A stretch of 64,000 nt of DNA from CATOSD01 sp965203135 (GCA_965203135.1 CBDBBO010000003.1:270514-334513); one strand, 5' to 3'. Shown: positions 43,682 to 53,738, numbered from the stretch's first letter. Made by a program: numbers and translations. The notes: a model not told the origin generated them from the letters alone.

Positions 43682-43778
43682 GCCGATGGTTCGGAATCTG
43701 AAATCGTCACACGAGTGCCTGGTAGTTTATATGCGTTCTTGCATGAGGTAAAAGACCTCCGGAGTACAGTACGAGAGT

Positions 43779-44489
43779 ATGCTCAATAGGGAAACTGGAC
43801 ACGAAACCCGCCTAGTGGCGATGTTGATTGACGGCGACAACGCTCAACCATCTCTGATTGAGCACGTACTTGCTGAGACTGCGAAATACGGCTTGGTCAC
43901 GACCCGCCGCATTTATGGCGACTGGACTGAGCGACAAATGTCGGGGTGGAAGGATTCTCTCCATTCCCTCGCGGTTCAGCCAATCCAGCAGTTTCGCTAC
44001 ACGACCGGCAAGAACGCGACAGACAGCGCGCTGATCATTGATGCGATGGACTTGCTTCATTCCGGCAGCGTCGGTGGATTTTGCATTGTTTCCAGCGACA
44101 GCGATTACACAAGACTGGCTACGCGAATTCGGGAGAGCGGCATGTTTGTGATGGGCGTGGGCCGGTCAAACACGCCCGAGGCTTTCGTCAATGCCTGCGA
44201 GGTCTTTGTGTACACGGAGAATCTGGCGCCAAAAGATGAGAGCGGCCAAAGGGTAGCCGTCGCATCACACCGCGAGTGGGTCCCGTTAGTGGCACAAGCA
44301 ATCGATATGGCAGCGCAAGACGACGGATGGGCGCTGCTTGCAGCCGTTGGCTCAAACCTTCAAAAGCTGAACCCCGCATTCGACTCCAGGAGCTATGGCC
44401 ACAGGCAACTCTCTCAATTGATCAAATCACAACCGGATTCCTTCGACATTGAGGGTCAGCCCATTGCCTCCGTGCGAGTGAAGCCTTGA
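43779..44489 (+). CDS. NYN-domain (LabA-like) protein with C-terminal OST-HTH/LOTUS domain
   Basis: 236-aa putative RNase. The NYN domain has its acidic residues in AMLIDGDNAQP, KNATDSALIIDAMDLL and VSSDSDYTRLATRIRESG, and the GWKDSLHSLAVQPIQQF stretch typical of LabA-like proteins. Residues about 165-236 (WVPLVAQAIDMAAQDDGWALLAAVGSNLQKLNPAFDSRSYG...LSQLIKSQPDSF) form an OST-HTH domain thought to bind RNA. Function is likely RNA processing or decay; the target is unknown. Confidence 0.88.
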   Translation: MLNRETGHETRLVAMLIDGDNAQPSLIEHVLAETAKYGLVTTRRIYGDWTERQMSGWKDSLHSLAVQPIQQFRYTTGKNATDSALIIDAMDLLHSGSVGGFCIVSSDSDYTRLATRIRESGMFVMGVGRSNTPEAFVNACEVFVYTENLAPKDESGQRVAVASHREWVPLVAQAIDMAAQDDGWALLAAVGSNLQKLNPAFDSRSYGHRQLSQLIKSQPDSFDIEGQPIASVRVKP

Positions 44490-44596
44490 GTAGGGACAAA
44501 TCGCCGGGAAGTGGACAACACTCGCAACTAGGTATGCCGTGCGCGCCCTTGTGGTTCGGTCGCCAGTGGAGTCCGGACGTTTTCAGGTAGCTTCTA

Positions 44597-46750
44597 CTAC
44601 CTTGCCACCAAGTACTCGGTTATCGCCAATTCCAGCATCTTGGCAAGCTCCAAAGTGCTGACCTGAGGAGTTGTACCAGGGGCGAAGTAGTTATAGACAA
44701 GGCCGCCGATACTACCACGCTTGAAAATGACCATGTCCATTCTCAAATAGACATCCTCAAAGAACCCCTTTGCCCATGCACCAAAAGACGCGTCTCCAAT
44801 TGTAGGAAGGCTCAGTATTCCACTATCCTCCAATCTGAACTCTTCCCCAGACTCGAGGATAAGGCCCTCCTGGAAGAACCCGAGGGACTCTCCCGGTGAT
44901 TCAGTTAATGTTGCGAGAAGTTCCCTATCGAAGTTAGAAAGCTCTCCACTTAACGCCATAAACCATTGGAACGGCTCGGCGTTCCCGAATGACACTATCT
45001 CGCTAAGGAAATCCAGACCGTATTCTTCGAGACCTAATTCGCTAATGGAGACACCGAGATCTAAAGGATCAAATTCCTCAAACGAGTCGGGCAGGCCCAC
45101 AAACGCAGCGCGAAGATGAGATATCCCAAATCCCGACGATGAAACGCTGCCGCCTTCAAACAGAGAATCACGAGTGGTTAGCGTCAGCTCAGAATTTGCG
45201 GGTGCGACGCGCACCTCAATGGTGTAGCCGCCCGGTGCTCTATATTCAGCGTCATAAATGACAATCCGGAAATCTCCACTATGCGGGGCTTCATAGATGA
45301 TGCTCGAGTCCGTTCCGAAAAGGCCCCCGCCGCTATCGTCATCAACGACGATCTGATCGTCGTAGGCCCCATAGAAGTCAATCAGCGTGAATGTGTCGGA
45401 TAATGCTGACCTAGCGGCTACCTCGACAATCTGGCCCCTGCGAAGTGTGAGGAGATAGTAGTCGTTATCACCTGGGAAGTCGATATTGCCGTAAATCAAT
45501 TGGTTGAGACGCAACCGCCTACCATCGTCCAGGTCAGCGAACGCAGTCAGGCTGTGGCTTGAGTTGACCTCAAGTTCTGACGGGTCCTCGGAGTATTGCC
45601 AAGCTACGAGAAAGTGAGGTTCGTCGTATTCGGTTGCGAACCTTTGAGAGACGTTAGTCGAGTAGTCACCGCCTATGGATAGCAGATCTTCTCCGAGCGA
45701 ATCGTATATGTCGAAACCCACATTGCTTTCGCCGGTTACCTCAAGATCGACAGTCGTCCCCACGGCAGCTTGAAAGACGTATGCCTGCTGCCCCCACCAG
45801 TTCCTGGTTTCGGCAACGTGCCTACGGCTCCCTCGACCACTGGGCACTTGCCTATTGACCAGCTCAGGTGGATTCCTGCCAGCAATGACGTGTCCAATGA
45901 TTGGCCTGATGTCCTCTGAGGAAACAGCGAGACCAAACCCGGCTTCACCGAATGTGAACCCGCTAATGCCTATCACTTCTCCCTTATCTGACACCAAGGC
46001 CCCGCCACTCTGACCTCCCGCAATGGTCGCGTCGGTCTGGAAGTAGGTCAAACCAGCGGAGTCCCACTCCCTAAGGCGAGCTAGGACCCCACGGGAAATC
46101 GTCGGCTGAGGGAACGTTTCAACCTCTCCTGGATAGCCTATCAGATACAACTCCGTGCCTATTGCCAGACTTTCGCCGCTAGCTAATTCCACTTCGTCAA
46201 CAAGTGCATCAATGGGACCGAGAATAGCCAAGTCCGACAGCGTGTCAACACCCTTCACTGGCACGTCAAGGAACTCGGTGCCGTCTGGAAACACGATCCT
46301 AGAACTTTGGTAAGGCCAGACGACGTGCGCGTTGGTTATCACGTATCCACCGTCAATCAATACCCCGCTCCCGGTGGAGATAGCTGTTTCAACGTAAGCT
46401 ATAGAAGGCGACACCTTCTCGAATGCCTGCGCCACGCTGAGCCGCTCCGGCGTGGGTGTTGATGTGACTGTTGCAGTAGGGACTGGAGTAGGCGTCGCAG
46501 TCGCTGTGGCCGTAGGTGTTGCGGTCGCTGTAGGTGCAGGCGTAGCTGTCACTGTTGCCGAAGGCGAATGGGTCGATTCAGCAGTTGGCACAAGAGCGGC
46601 TATCGGAGGTGGGGCAGTGGTTGGCTCTGCGGTGGGAACAGATGTCGAACCCCCGCAGTTGATGCTAGTGGTGGTTGAGACGACTAGCATGATCAAAGCA
46701 GCCACTACCCAGAAGCCAATTGTGCAGCGTCCGCGTTTGATATCGGTCAC
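44597..46750 (-). CDS. Secreted/membrane-anchored trypsin-like serine protease (HtrA-like) with C-terminal domains
   Basis: 717 aa. An N-terminal hydrophobic segment (FWVVAALIMLVVSTTTS followed by INCGG, possibly a lipoprotein) leads to a Thr/Pro/Ala repeat linker (TPTATATATPTP). The trypsin-like domain (about 105-300) has ITNAHVVW (His), TLSDLAILG (Asp) and IAGGQSGGALV (Ser). No PDZ domain is seen; instead there are beta-rich segments resembling pre-peptidase C-terminal domains (GDNDYYLLTLRRGQIVEVAA, GDFRIVIYDAEYRAPGGYTIEV). Codon use is less GC-rich than its neighbours. Probably extracellular proteolysis or quality control. Confidence 0.88.
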   Translation of the reverse strand: MTDIKRGRCTIGFWVVAALIMLVVSTTTSINCGGSTSVPTAEPTTAPPPIAALVPTAESTHSPSATVTATPAPTATATPTATATATPTPVPTATVTSTPTPERLSVAQAFEKVSPSIAYVETAISTGSGVLIDGGYVITNAHVVWPYQSSRIVFPDGTEFLDVPVKGVDTLSDLAILGPIDALVDEVELASGESLAIGTELYLIGYPGEVETFPQPTISRGVLARLREWDSAGLTYFQTDATIAGGQSGGALVSDKGEVIGISGFTFGEAGFGLAVSSEDIRPIIGHVIAGRNPPELVNRQVPSGRGSRRHVAETRNWWGQQAYVFQAAVGTTVDLEVTGESNVGFDIYDSLGEDLLSIGGDYSTNVSQRFATEYDEPHFLVAWQYSEDPSELEVNSSHSLTAFADLDDGRRLRLNQLIYGNIDFPGDNDYYLLTLRRGQIVEVAARSALSDTFTLIDFYGAYDDQIVVDDDSGGGLFGTDSSIIYEAPHSGDFRIVIYDAEYRAPGGYTIEVRVAPANSELTLTTRDSLFEGGSVSSSGFGISHLRAAFVGLPDSFEEFDPLDLGVSISELGLEEYGLDFLSEIVSFGNAEPFQWFMALSGELSNFDRELLATLTESPGESLGFFQEGLILESGEEFRLEDSGILSLPTIGDASFGAWAKGFFEDVYLRMDMVIFKRGSIGGLVYNYFAPGTTPQVSTLELAKMLELAITEYLVAR

Positions 46751-46797
46751 GCCAGTAATGATTCCTTTCGCTACACCGCGCGGCCCCTAGCACCACC

Positions 46798-46823
46798 GCG
46801 GGCGGGTTTGAAAACCCGCCCGC
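46798..46823 (-). terminator. Hairpin downstream of dapA
   Basis: GCGGGCGGGTT and AACCCGCCCGC form an 11-bp stem with a TGAA loop. It lies 70 bp past the dapA stop and ahead of the protease gene. No long T-run follows on the minus strand, so termination strength is uncertain. Confidence 0.5.
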
Positions 46824-46893
46824 TATATTGCCCTGAACTCTGAGACGGCCCACAGCCCATATCGGCAACGTGGGCCATCTTCCCGATCCTCCC

Positions 46894-47790
46894 CTAGCTC
46901 GGCGCCGGCAGGTCGATCGTGTACCCCGACACCACCGCGTCGATCGCCGCGGCCGTCGCCTCGTCCGGGCCGCACAGCGGCAGACGCGGCTCGCCGACGT
47001 CGTAGCCGGCCTTGCGCACGCAGTACTTCACCGGGATCGGATTCGACACCAGGAACAGTATCTTGAACAGCTCCAGCAGCCTCCGGTGCTCCGCCGCCGC
47101 GTTCTCGATCTCGCCCTCCAGGATCATCCCCATCATCGCCTTGATCTGCCGCCCCACCAGGTGCGACGCCACGCTCACGATGCCGTAGCCGCCCAGGCCC
47201 ATGATGTAGAACGTCTCGTTGTCGTTGCCGCTCCACACCCGGAAGTCCTCGTCCGTGTCGCGGATGATCCGCGTGATCTGGTCCAGGTCGCTCCCCGCCT
47301 CCTTGATGCCCACGATGTTGTCGATCTGGCTCAGCCGCACGGTCGTCTCGTTGGACATGTTGAGGCTGGTTCGGCTGGTCACGTTGTACAGGATGCCCGG
47401 CAGGTGCACGCTCTCGGCGATGGACTTGAAGTGCTGGTACAGCCCCTCCTGCGTCGGCTTGTTGTACGCCGGCACCGTCAGCAGGATGGCGTCCGCGCCC
47501 TCGCGCTCCGCCTCCTTGCTCAACTCGATGCTCTTCGCGGTGTCGTTGTCGGTCGTGCCCGCGATCACCGCCGCCCGGTCTCCCACGGCCTGCTTGATCT
47601 CCGAGTACAGCCGCAGCTTCTCGTCGGCGGACAGCGTGGGCGACTCGCCGGTCGTGCCGGTCACTACCAGCCCGTCGCTGCCGGACTCGACCAGACCCAG
47701 CGCCAGCTTGCGCGCCTCGTCGTAATTCACCTCGCCCTTCTCGTCGAACGGCGTAATCATCGCGGTAACGAGTCTTCCTATCTCGACCAT
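46894..47790 (-). CDS. dapA: 4-hydroxy-tetrahydrodipicolinate synthase
   Basis: Condenses aspartate semialdehyde with pyruvate in lysine/diaminopimelate synthesis. 298-aa TIM barrel with TAMITPFDEKGEVNYD, GLVVTGTTGESPTLS, LPGILYNVTSRTSLNM (Tyr) and NIVGIKEAGSDLDQ (Schiff-base Lys). It starts 2 bp after asd ends, matching its substrate supply. Paralogous DapA-family aldolases exist, but the asd neighbour supports this assignment. Confidence 0.93.
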   Translation of the reverse strand: MVEIGRLVTAMITPFDEKGEVNYDEARKLALGLVESGSDGLVVTGTTGESPTLSADEKLRLYSEIKQAVGDRAAVIAGTTDNDTAKSIELSKEAEREGADAILLTVPAYNKPTQEGLYQHFKSIAESVHLPGILYNVTSRTSLNMSNETTVRLSQIDNIVGIKEAGSDLDQITRIIRDTDEDFRVWSGNDNETFYIMGLGGYGIVSVASHLVGRQIKAMMGMILEGEIENAAAEHRRLLELFKILFLVSNPIPVKYCVRKAGYDVGEPRLPLCGPDEATAAAIDAVVSGYTIDLPAPS

Positions 47791-47792
47791 GG

Positions 47793-48827
47793 CTAGACCT
47801 TCCTTCCTGGCTCGAGCAGCAGCCCCTTCGCCATTACTTCCTCAGCTATCTGCAGCGCGTTCAGGGCCGCGCCCTTCCTCAGATTGTCGGACGCCAGCCA
47901 CATGGCCACCCCGTTCGGGTGGGACACGTCCTGCCGGATGCGGCCCACCAGCACCTCGTCCACTCCCTCGGCGTCTATCGGCATCGGATACACATTCCGC
48001 AGGGGGTCGTCCACCACCTTGATGCCGGGGAACCCGGACAGTATCTCGCGAACCTCGCCCGCGCCAATCGGCTCCTCGAACTCGATGTGCACCGCCTCGC
48101 TGTGCCCGACCATCACCGGCACTCTGACGCACGTCGCCGAGACCGCCAGGTCCGGCTCGTGCAGAATCTTCCGCGTCTCGTTGAGCATTTTCAGTTCTTC
48201 GTTTGTGTAGCCGTTCTCCTTGAACGGCTCGATGTGAGGCAGGGCGTTGAACGCGATCCGGTGCGGATACACGCTCGGCTCCGCCCCTTCGCCGTCCTGC
48301 ACGCTCGCCGTCTGCGTCCGCAGCTCCTCGACCGCCGCAGCGCCCGAGCCCGACACCGACTGGTACGTGTCCGCGATGACCCTGCGCACCGGATTGACGT
48401 CGTTCAGCGGCTTGAGCGCCATCACCAGCGGTGTAGTGGAGCAGTTGGGGACCGCGATGATTCCCCGGTGGCCGTCCAGGTCGTCCGCGTTGACCTCCGG
48501 CACCACCAATGGCACGTCCGGGTCCATGCGGAATGCGGAGCTTTTGTCGACCACCAATGCGCCCTGCCGCACCGCCAGCGGCGCGACCTCCCGGCTCACG
48601 TCGCCGCCCGCCGAGATGAACACGATGTCGACCTCGCTCAGCAGCTCAGGCGTCACGGCCTCGACCTCGACCTCCTGCCCCTTCACCTTGAGCCGCTTAC
48701 CAACCGACCGGCTGGATGCGCACAGGCGCACCTCGCTGGTCGGAAAGTCCCTCTGCTCCAGGATGTCGAGAAACACGCTGCCTACGGCGCCCGTAGCGCC
48801 GACGACCGCGATCTTGCACTGCTCCAA
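47793..48827 (-). CDS. asd: Aspartate-semialdehyde dehydrogenase
   Basis: NADPH-dependent reduction of aspartyl phosphate, shared by lysine, threonine and methionine pathways. 344 aa with KIAVVGATGAVGSVFLDIL, VFISAGGDVSREVAP, the catalytic VPNCSTTPLVMALKPL (Cys), YQSVSGSGAAAVEEL and VRVPVMVGHSEAVHIEF (His). The start is TTG at 48827, with GAGGAG upstream and no alternative ATG. First gene of the asd-dapA operon. Confidence 0.96.
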   Translation of the reverse strand: MEQCKIAVVGATGAVGSVFLDILEQRDFPTSEVRLCASSRSVGKRLKVKGQEVEVEAVTPELLSEVDIVFISAGGDVSREVAPLAVRQGALVVDKSSAFRMDPDVPLVVPEVNADDLDGHRGIIAVPNCSTTPLVMALKPLNDVNPVRRVIADTYQSVSGSGAAAVEELRTQTASVQDGEGAEPSVYPHRIAFNALPHIEPFKENGYTNEELKMLNETRKILHEPDLAVSATCVRVPVMVGHSEAVHIEFEEPIGAGEVREILSGFPGIKVVDDPLRNVYPMPIDAEGVDEVLVGRIRQDVSHPNGVAMWLASDNLRKGAALNALQIAEEVMAKGLLLEPGRKV

Positions 48828-48851
48828 AATCCGCTCTCCTCAGTTGCGCGA

Positions 48852-48868
48852 CCAGTGCCTGGCACTGG
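48852..48868. promoter_or_regulatory. Palindrome in the asd leader
   Basis: CCAGTGCC-T-GGCACTGG is a perfect 17-base palindrome lying between the asd promoter and its start codon. It could be an operator or an RNA hairpin; no known riboswitch core is seen. Confidence 0.35.
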
Positions 48869-48921
48869 CCCGCTCTCCATGTGGGCACGTCCCGCGCCGC
48901 GTAGCCAATGCGGCACGCAAA

Positions 48922-48950
48922 ATGATACCTATTTTGGAGCGTTTTGGGAA
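48922..48950 (-). promoter_or_regulatory. Promoter of asd-dapA
   Basis: On the minus strand TTCCCA (48945-48950), 17-bp spacer, TATCAT (48922-48927). The -35 matches four of six consensus bases. Confidence 0.5.
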
Positions 48951-48976
48951 GCGGCCCGGACTCGCCGGACCTGTTT

Positions 48977-49900
48977 CTATCCCCTGGGCCTGTTCAGGGC
49001 GGAGATGAGCTGGAGCACCAAGATGACCAGGAAGCAGAAGATGGCCAGCAGCGCGCCGAAATGGGGGAACGTGATCATGCTGATCTCGGGCGGGACGAAG
49101 CCTCCCACACCTTCTATGAAGGCGTCCCTGAACTGCTCGAAGAAGTAGAAGTACGAGATGATAGTGACGATCAAGCCTGCGACGGCAACGATCGCTGCCG
49201 CGGCTCGGGGCAACACGACCGAAGCGGTGCCCACCAAGCCCAGCAATAGCACGATGACGAAGAACACGAGGGGTAGTCCGCTATCCAGGTCCTCGGATGC
49301 CGCCATCAGAGTGAAACTCACGCTCTCAGACTCGTCATCGTCCGAGACCACGAAGAGGACCCAGGGCAGGAAGACGCTCACCAAGCTGAGCGCGCCAAAG
49401 ATCGAGCTTCCGATCCCGCCCACGTTCATCCGCACGTATGCCGGGAGCGAGCCGGCCTGCGACGGCGCCGGAGCCTGGACGCTCTCGTCGCCTCCGGCTG
49501 TCGCTACGGCCCCCGCCTCTTCTTCACTGCCTCCGCCGGCAGCCTCGCCGGCTCGCGCCCACGAGCGGCGCTCCAGCAGCGCATTCAGCCATTCGACGGT
49601 GGCTAAGGACCGCTGCAACGTATGGCGATGCGGGATCTGCAAAGCGGCAATGGCCGCAAACGACAGCAGGGTCAGCCAGAATGCCGTAGAGCTGACTATG
49701 AGAAGAATGACCAGGCCCAACGCCGCTATGGCGATCCGTGTCTCCACCTGCACCGCGTGAGGCGCGAAGTAGGTCGCGGACGCCGCCAGTCCCAGAAGCC
49801 CCAGCAGCAGCTTGTAGACCAGCGGCACGCCGAGTATGAAGGCGGCCAGCAGGATGACGATCCCAAGGCCGGGAACTATGAGCCGCTCTTGGATTTGCAT
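48977..49900 (-). CDS. Multi-pass membrane protein of unknown function
   Basis: 307 aa with about eight hydrophobic segments, four near the N-terminus (LIVPGLGIVILLAAFILGV, LVILLIVSSTAFWLTLLSF) and four in the C-terminal half (IFGALSLVSVFLPWVLFVV, LVFFVIVLLLGLVGTASVV, IVAVAGLIVTIISYFYFF, FGALLAIFCFLVILVLQLI). They flank an acidic/Gly-rich cytoplasmic or external loop. No family is recognised. ATG 49900 has AGGAG nine bases upstream. Confidence 0.75.
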   Translation of the reverse strand: MQIQERLIVPGLGIVILLAAFILGVPLVYKLLLGLLGLAASATYFAPHAVQVETRIAIAALGLVILLIVSSTAFWLTLLSFAAIAALQIPHRHTLQRSLATVEWLNALLERRSWARAGEAAGGGSEEEAGAVATAGGDESVQAPAPSQAGSLPAYVRMNVGGIGSSIFGALSLVSVFLPWVLFVVSDDDESESVSFTLMAASEDLDSGLPLVFFVIVLLLGLVGTASVVLPRAAAAIVAVAGLIVTIISYFYFFEQFRDAFIEGVGGFVPPEISMITFPHFGALLAIFCFLVILVLQLISALNRPRG

Positions 49901-50056
49901 GAGACTGACTCCTGGCGAGTGAGGGAAAGCATCCTTGCGACGAGAGCGGTAAGGGTGAATGCCCTGGAGATTCCATTCCAAACCTTCCCACATCCCCTCA
50001 GGGAAGTCAAACACTCCCGCCAAGCGAAGCCGGCTCAGACTCCGCGATTGCCAAGA

Positions 50057-50098
50057 GTCCCTTCCCCTTGACGTGGGAAAGCCAAGATGGGGTCAAGG
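50057..50098 (+). repeat. Dispersed hairpin repeat, copy B (diverged)
   Basis: GTCCCTTCCCCTTGACG-TGGGAAAG followed by CCAAGATGGGGTCAAGG: the same repeat as at 52792 with several changes in the right arm. It lies upstream of the CinA-like gene. Confidence 0.65.
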
Positions 50099-50152
50099 CG
50101 TTGCGAACCCCGCCGCCGCCGACGTATAGTTTACCCCGTGCGAGAAGGACTC

Positions 50153-51320
50153 ATGCCAGAAAACGTCACATCAGCCCAGAACGAACTAGCCCTCGTGGCC
50201 ACCCTCCACGCCGCGCCCCGCGCCGCCGTGTTCGCCGTGGCTGGCGCGGGCACGCAGGCCATCGCCTGGCTGCTGAGCGTCGCCGGCGCATCGCGCAGCG
50301 TGCTCGAGCTGAGCGTCCCGTACTCCGCACCCGCGCTCGCCGAGCTTGTGGGCTACGAACCCGACCAGGCCGTCTCCCGCCAGACCGCCCTCGACATGGC
50401 CCGCGCCGCCTACCGCCGCGCCCTCCGCCTGCGCGAGGGCAGCGCCCCCGTCGCCGGCGTCGCCTGCACCGCCACCATCGCCACCGACCGCCCCAAGCGC
50501 GGCGAGCACCGCTGCCACGTCGCCTGCTGGACCGGCTCCGCCTCCGCAGTCTACAGCCTCACGTTCGTGAAGGGCCTGCGCGACCGCGCCGGCGAGGACG
50601 CCGTAGCCAGCCGGCTCACCCTGTACGCCTTCGCCGAGGCCGCGGGCGTCCCCACCGGCCTCCCGCTCGGCCTCGACGACCGCGAGCGCGTGGACGTCGA
50701 GCTCGCAACGCCTACGACGACCCCGTGGAAGGCCCTCGCCGCCGGCCACGTCGACCACGCCCTCGTCTCCGCCGGCGCCGCCGAGGCCGACGCCCCGTGC
50801 GCGGCGTCGTGCTGCCCGGCTCGTTCAACCCGCTGCACGACGGCCACCGCAAGCTCGCCGACGCCGCCTCCCGCATCCTGGACGCGCCGGCCACGTTCGA
50901 GCTGTCCATCACCAACGTCGACAAGCCCCCGCTCGCCGAGTCCGAAATCCGGCGCAGGCTGGCGCAGTTCGACGACACGGAAGCCGTCGCCGTCACCAGG
51001 GCGCACGTCTTCTACCGCAAGGCGGACCTGTTCCCCGGCTGCGTCTTCGTCATCGGCTGGGACACCGCCACGCGGCTGGTCGACCCCCGCTACTACGACG
51101 GCAGCGACGCCAACCTCGTCTCCGCGCTCGAGCACATCCGCGCCCAGGGCTGCCGATTCCTGGTGGCGGGCCGCGCGCACGACGGCGCGTTCCGCACCCT
51201 GGACGACGTGTCCATACCCCGCGGATTCGCCGACCTGTTCGAGGCCATCCCCGAGTCGGCCTTCCGCCAGAGGACGTGTCGTCCACCGAGCTGCGCGACG
51301 CGCTCGAGGCTCGGCGGTAG
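50153..51320 (+). pseudogene. CinA-like/nucleotidyltransferase fusion, two frameshifts
   Basis: The first part (50153 to about 50790) matches the CinA C-terminal (nicotinamide-nucleotide amidase-like) domain: FAVAGAGTQAIAWLLSVAGASRSVLEL, YEPDQAVSRQTALDMARAAYRRA, GVACTATIATDRPKRGEH. The second part, in another frame, is a HIGH-type nucleotidyltransferase (VLPGSFNPLHDGHRKLADAA) of the NMN/nicotinate adenylyltransferase superfamily, and it ends after a second shift near 51272 with DVSSTELRDALEARR. Each shift equals one missing base in GC-rich sequence, so sequencing error is likely and the true gene would be one fused protein of about 388 aa, plausibly in NAD salvage. Confidence 0.7.
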
Positions 51321-51325
51321 CAGCG

Positions 51326-52781
51326 GTGCGCTTCAAGGACATCCGCGAGTTCGCCGCCTTCCTCGAGTCCTGGGGCGACCTGCGCCGCGTCAGCGCCCCC
51401 GTGAGCCGCGACCTCGAAATCACCGAGATAACCGACCGCGTCATCAAGTCCGGCGGCCCGGCCCTGCTGTTCGAGAACGTCGAGGGCTACGACGCGCCCC
51501 TGCTCATCAACATGTTCGGCACTCACCAGCGCACCGCCTGGGCGCTCGGCGTCGACCACGTCGATCGAGCTCGTGGACCGCGTCCGCCGCCTGCTCTCGC
51601 TGGCCCAGGGCCCGCCCTCCGGCATCGGCGCGCGCCTGGGCGCCCTGGGCGACGTGCTCGGCGTGGCCCGCGCGCGACCCAAGCGGGTGCGGCGCGCCCC
51701 CTGCCAGGAGGTTGTGCTCACCGGCGACGACGTCGATCTGAACGTGATGCCCGCTCTCAAGTGCTGGCCCCTGGACGCCGGACGCTTCATCACGCTGCCC
51801 CTCGTCATCACCCGCGACCCCGAAACCGGACGCCGCAACGTCGGCACCTACCGGATGCAGATTTACGACGAGCGCACCGCCGGCCTGCACTGGCAGACCC
51901 ACAAGGTCGGCGCCGCCCACCACGACGCGGGCGTGCGCGGCGGCCACGAGCGCCTGGAGGTGGCCGTGGCCCTCGGCGGCGATCCGGCGACCATCTGGTC
52001 CGGCTCCATGCCGCTGCCGCCCGACCTGGACGAGCTGGCCATCGCCGGCGTCATTCGCGGCGAGGCGGTGCAGGTGGTGAAGTGCAAGACCGTGGACCTC
52101 GAGGTGCCCGCCCACGCCGAGTACGTGATCGAGGGCTACCTCACCCCCGGCGAGCTACGCCCCGAGGGCCCGTTCGGCGACCACACCGGCTACTACTCCC
52201 CCGCCGAGGACTACCCCTTCATGCGCGTGACCGCCATCACCCACCGGCGCGACCCCATCTACCCCACCACCATGGTGGGGCGCCCGCCCACCGAGGACTT
52301 CTTCATGGGCAAGGCCAGCGAGCGGCTCATGCTGCCCGCCCTCCAGATGGCCGTGCCGGAGATAGTGGACATGAACATGCCCGCCGAGGGCATCTACAAG
52401 AACTTCGTGATCGTCTCCATGCGCAAGCGCTACCCCGGCCACCCCCAGAAGGTGATGCACGCCCTCTGGGGCATCGGCCTGCTCATGCTGGTGAAGGCCA
52501 TCATCATCGTGGACGACCACGTGGACGTCCAGAATCTGTCCGAGGTCGCCTGGCGCGTGGGCGCGAACATAGACCCCGGACGCGACATCACCCTGTCCGA
52601 GGGACCCACCGACGACCTCGACCACGCCTCCGCCGTGGCCCGCTTCGGCGGCAAGATCGGCATCGACGCCACCGCCAAGGGGCCTATGGACGGCTTCACC
52701 CGCGAGTGGCCTCCCGACATCGTGATGAGCGACGACGTCAAGCGCCTCGTCACCAACCGCTGGACCGAGTACGGCATTTAA
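51326..52781 (+). pseudogene. UbiD-family decarboxylase, one frameshift
   Basis: Prenyl-FMN-dependent decarboxylase of about 485 aa. The GTG start at 51326 leads FKDIREFAAFLESWGDLRRV and the block VIKSGGPALLFENVEGYDAPLLINMFGT. After a single-base shift near 51560 the frame continues with LNVMPALKCWPLDAGRFITLPLVITRDPETGRRNVGTYRMQ, EGPFGDHTGYYSPAEDYPFMRVTAI and DHVDVQNLSEVAWRVGAN. These are full UbiD features including the catalytic EGPFGDHTG region. With UbiA and UbiX downstream it fits quinone biosynthesis. The frameshift may be a sequence error. Confidence 0.82.
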
Positions 52782-52791
52782 GTCCCTTCCC

Positions 52792-52822
52792 CCTTGACGG
52801 GGGAAGGTTAGCATGGGGGTGT
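52792..52822 (+). repeat. Dispersed hairpin repeat, copy C
   Basis: GTCCCTTCCCCC-TTGAC-GGGGGAAGG followed by TTAGCATGGGGGTG, in the 73-bp UbiD-UbiA gap. Perfect 9-bp stem. Confidence 0.8.
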
Positions 52823-52854
52823 GACTGTTGAGCCCGCTCAGGTAACGACTGACC

Positions 52855-53729
52855 ATGACAACCCTCGCCACCACAGCCCGCAAAGTCCCCCTCATGCTGG
52901 GAGCCATCAACTTCCAGGAGAGCCTCTACGCCCTCCCGTTCGCCTACACCGGCATGTTGCTCGCCGCCCGCGGCCTCCCCACCTGGCACCAGTTCATCTG
53001 GATAACCGTCGCCATGGTCAGTGCCCGCACCGTCGGCATGGCCGCCAACCGCGTCATCGACCGCCACATCGACGCCCGCAACCCCCGCAACGCCGGACGC
53101 CACCTGCCCAGCGGCCGCCTGCGCGTCGCCGACCTCGGCGCGCTCATCGCGGTATCGCTGGTGGTCTTCTTCCTCGCCGCCTGGCAGCTCAACACCCTCG
53201 CCCTCGCACTCGCGCCGGTCGCCGTCGCCTACCTCGTCTTCTACCCCTACACCAAGCGCTTCACCTGGGCCGCCAACCTGCTGCTCGGCTGGGCGCTCGC
53301 CATCGCGCCCTCCGCCGCGTGGATAGGCGTCACCGGCAGCTACGGCTGGCAGCCCTTCGTGCTTTCGCTGGCCGTCGCCACCTGGGCCGGCAGCTTCGAC
53401 ATCCTCTACCACACCCAGGACCGCGACTTTTACGACGAGGCCGGACTCCACTCCGTGGCGCACAGATTCGGCGTCGTCCGCGCGTTCCGGCTGGCCCGCG
53501 CCCTCGACGTGGTCGCCATGTCGCGTGCGTCCTATCGCTGGGGTTCTGGTTCGGCCTCGGCTGGCCCTACTTCGCCGGCTGCATCATCGCCGCCGCGCTG
53601 CTCGTCTACAAGCACACCCTCGTCTCCCCCGACGACCTCTCCCGATTCGGCATGGCCTTCTTCCGAATCAACGCCTACGTCTCCACCTCCGTCTTCACCG
53701 GGACCCTCATAGCCCTTCTGCTACAATAG
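52855..53729 (+). pseudogene. UbiA-family prenyltransferase, one frameshift
   Basis: Integral-membrane aromatic prenyltransferase of about 291 aa. The first Asp-rich motif is NRVIDRHIDARNPRNAGR, and the second lies in ILYHTQDRDFYDEAGLHSVAHRFG; many hydrophobic helices are present. Near 53515 one base appears missing and the frame changes to LSLGFWFGLGWPYFAGC, ending TGTLIALLLQ. In the futalosine route of menaquinone synthesis, MqnP (UbiA-like) and UbiD/UbiX-like enzymes act consecutively, and this gene order suggests that pathway (inference). Confidence 0.8.
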
Positions 53730-53738
53730 GGGATGGAC

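Noticed and set aside
46452..46790. Gly/Val-rich plus-strand frame
   Set aside because: It is the complement of the Thr/Pro/Ala linker of the protease on the other strand.
50068..51741. Continuous 557-codon Arg/Pro-rich frame
   Set aside because: Only its middle part (about 50795-51272) encodes the nucleotidyltransferase; the rest is out-of-frame GC-rich sequence.
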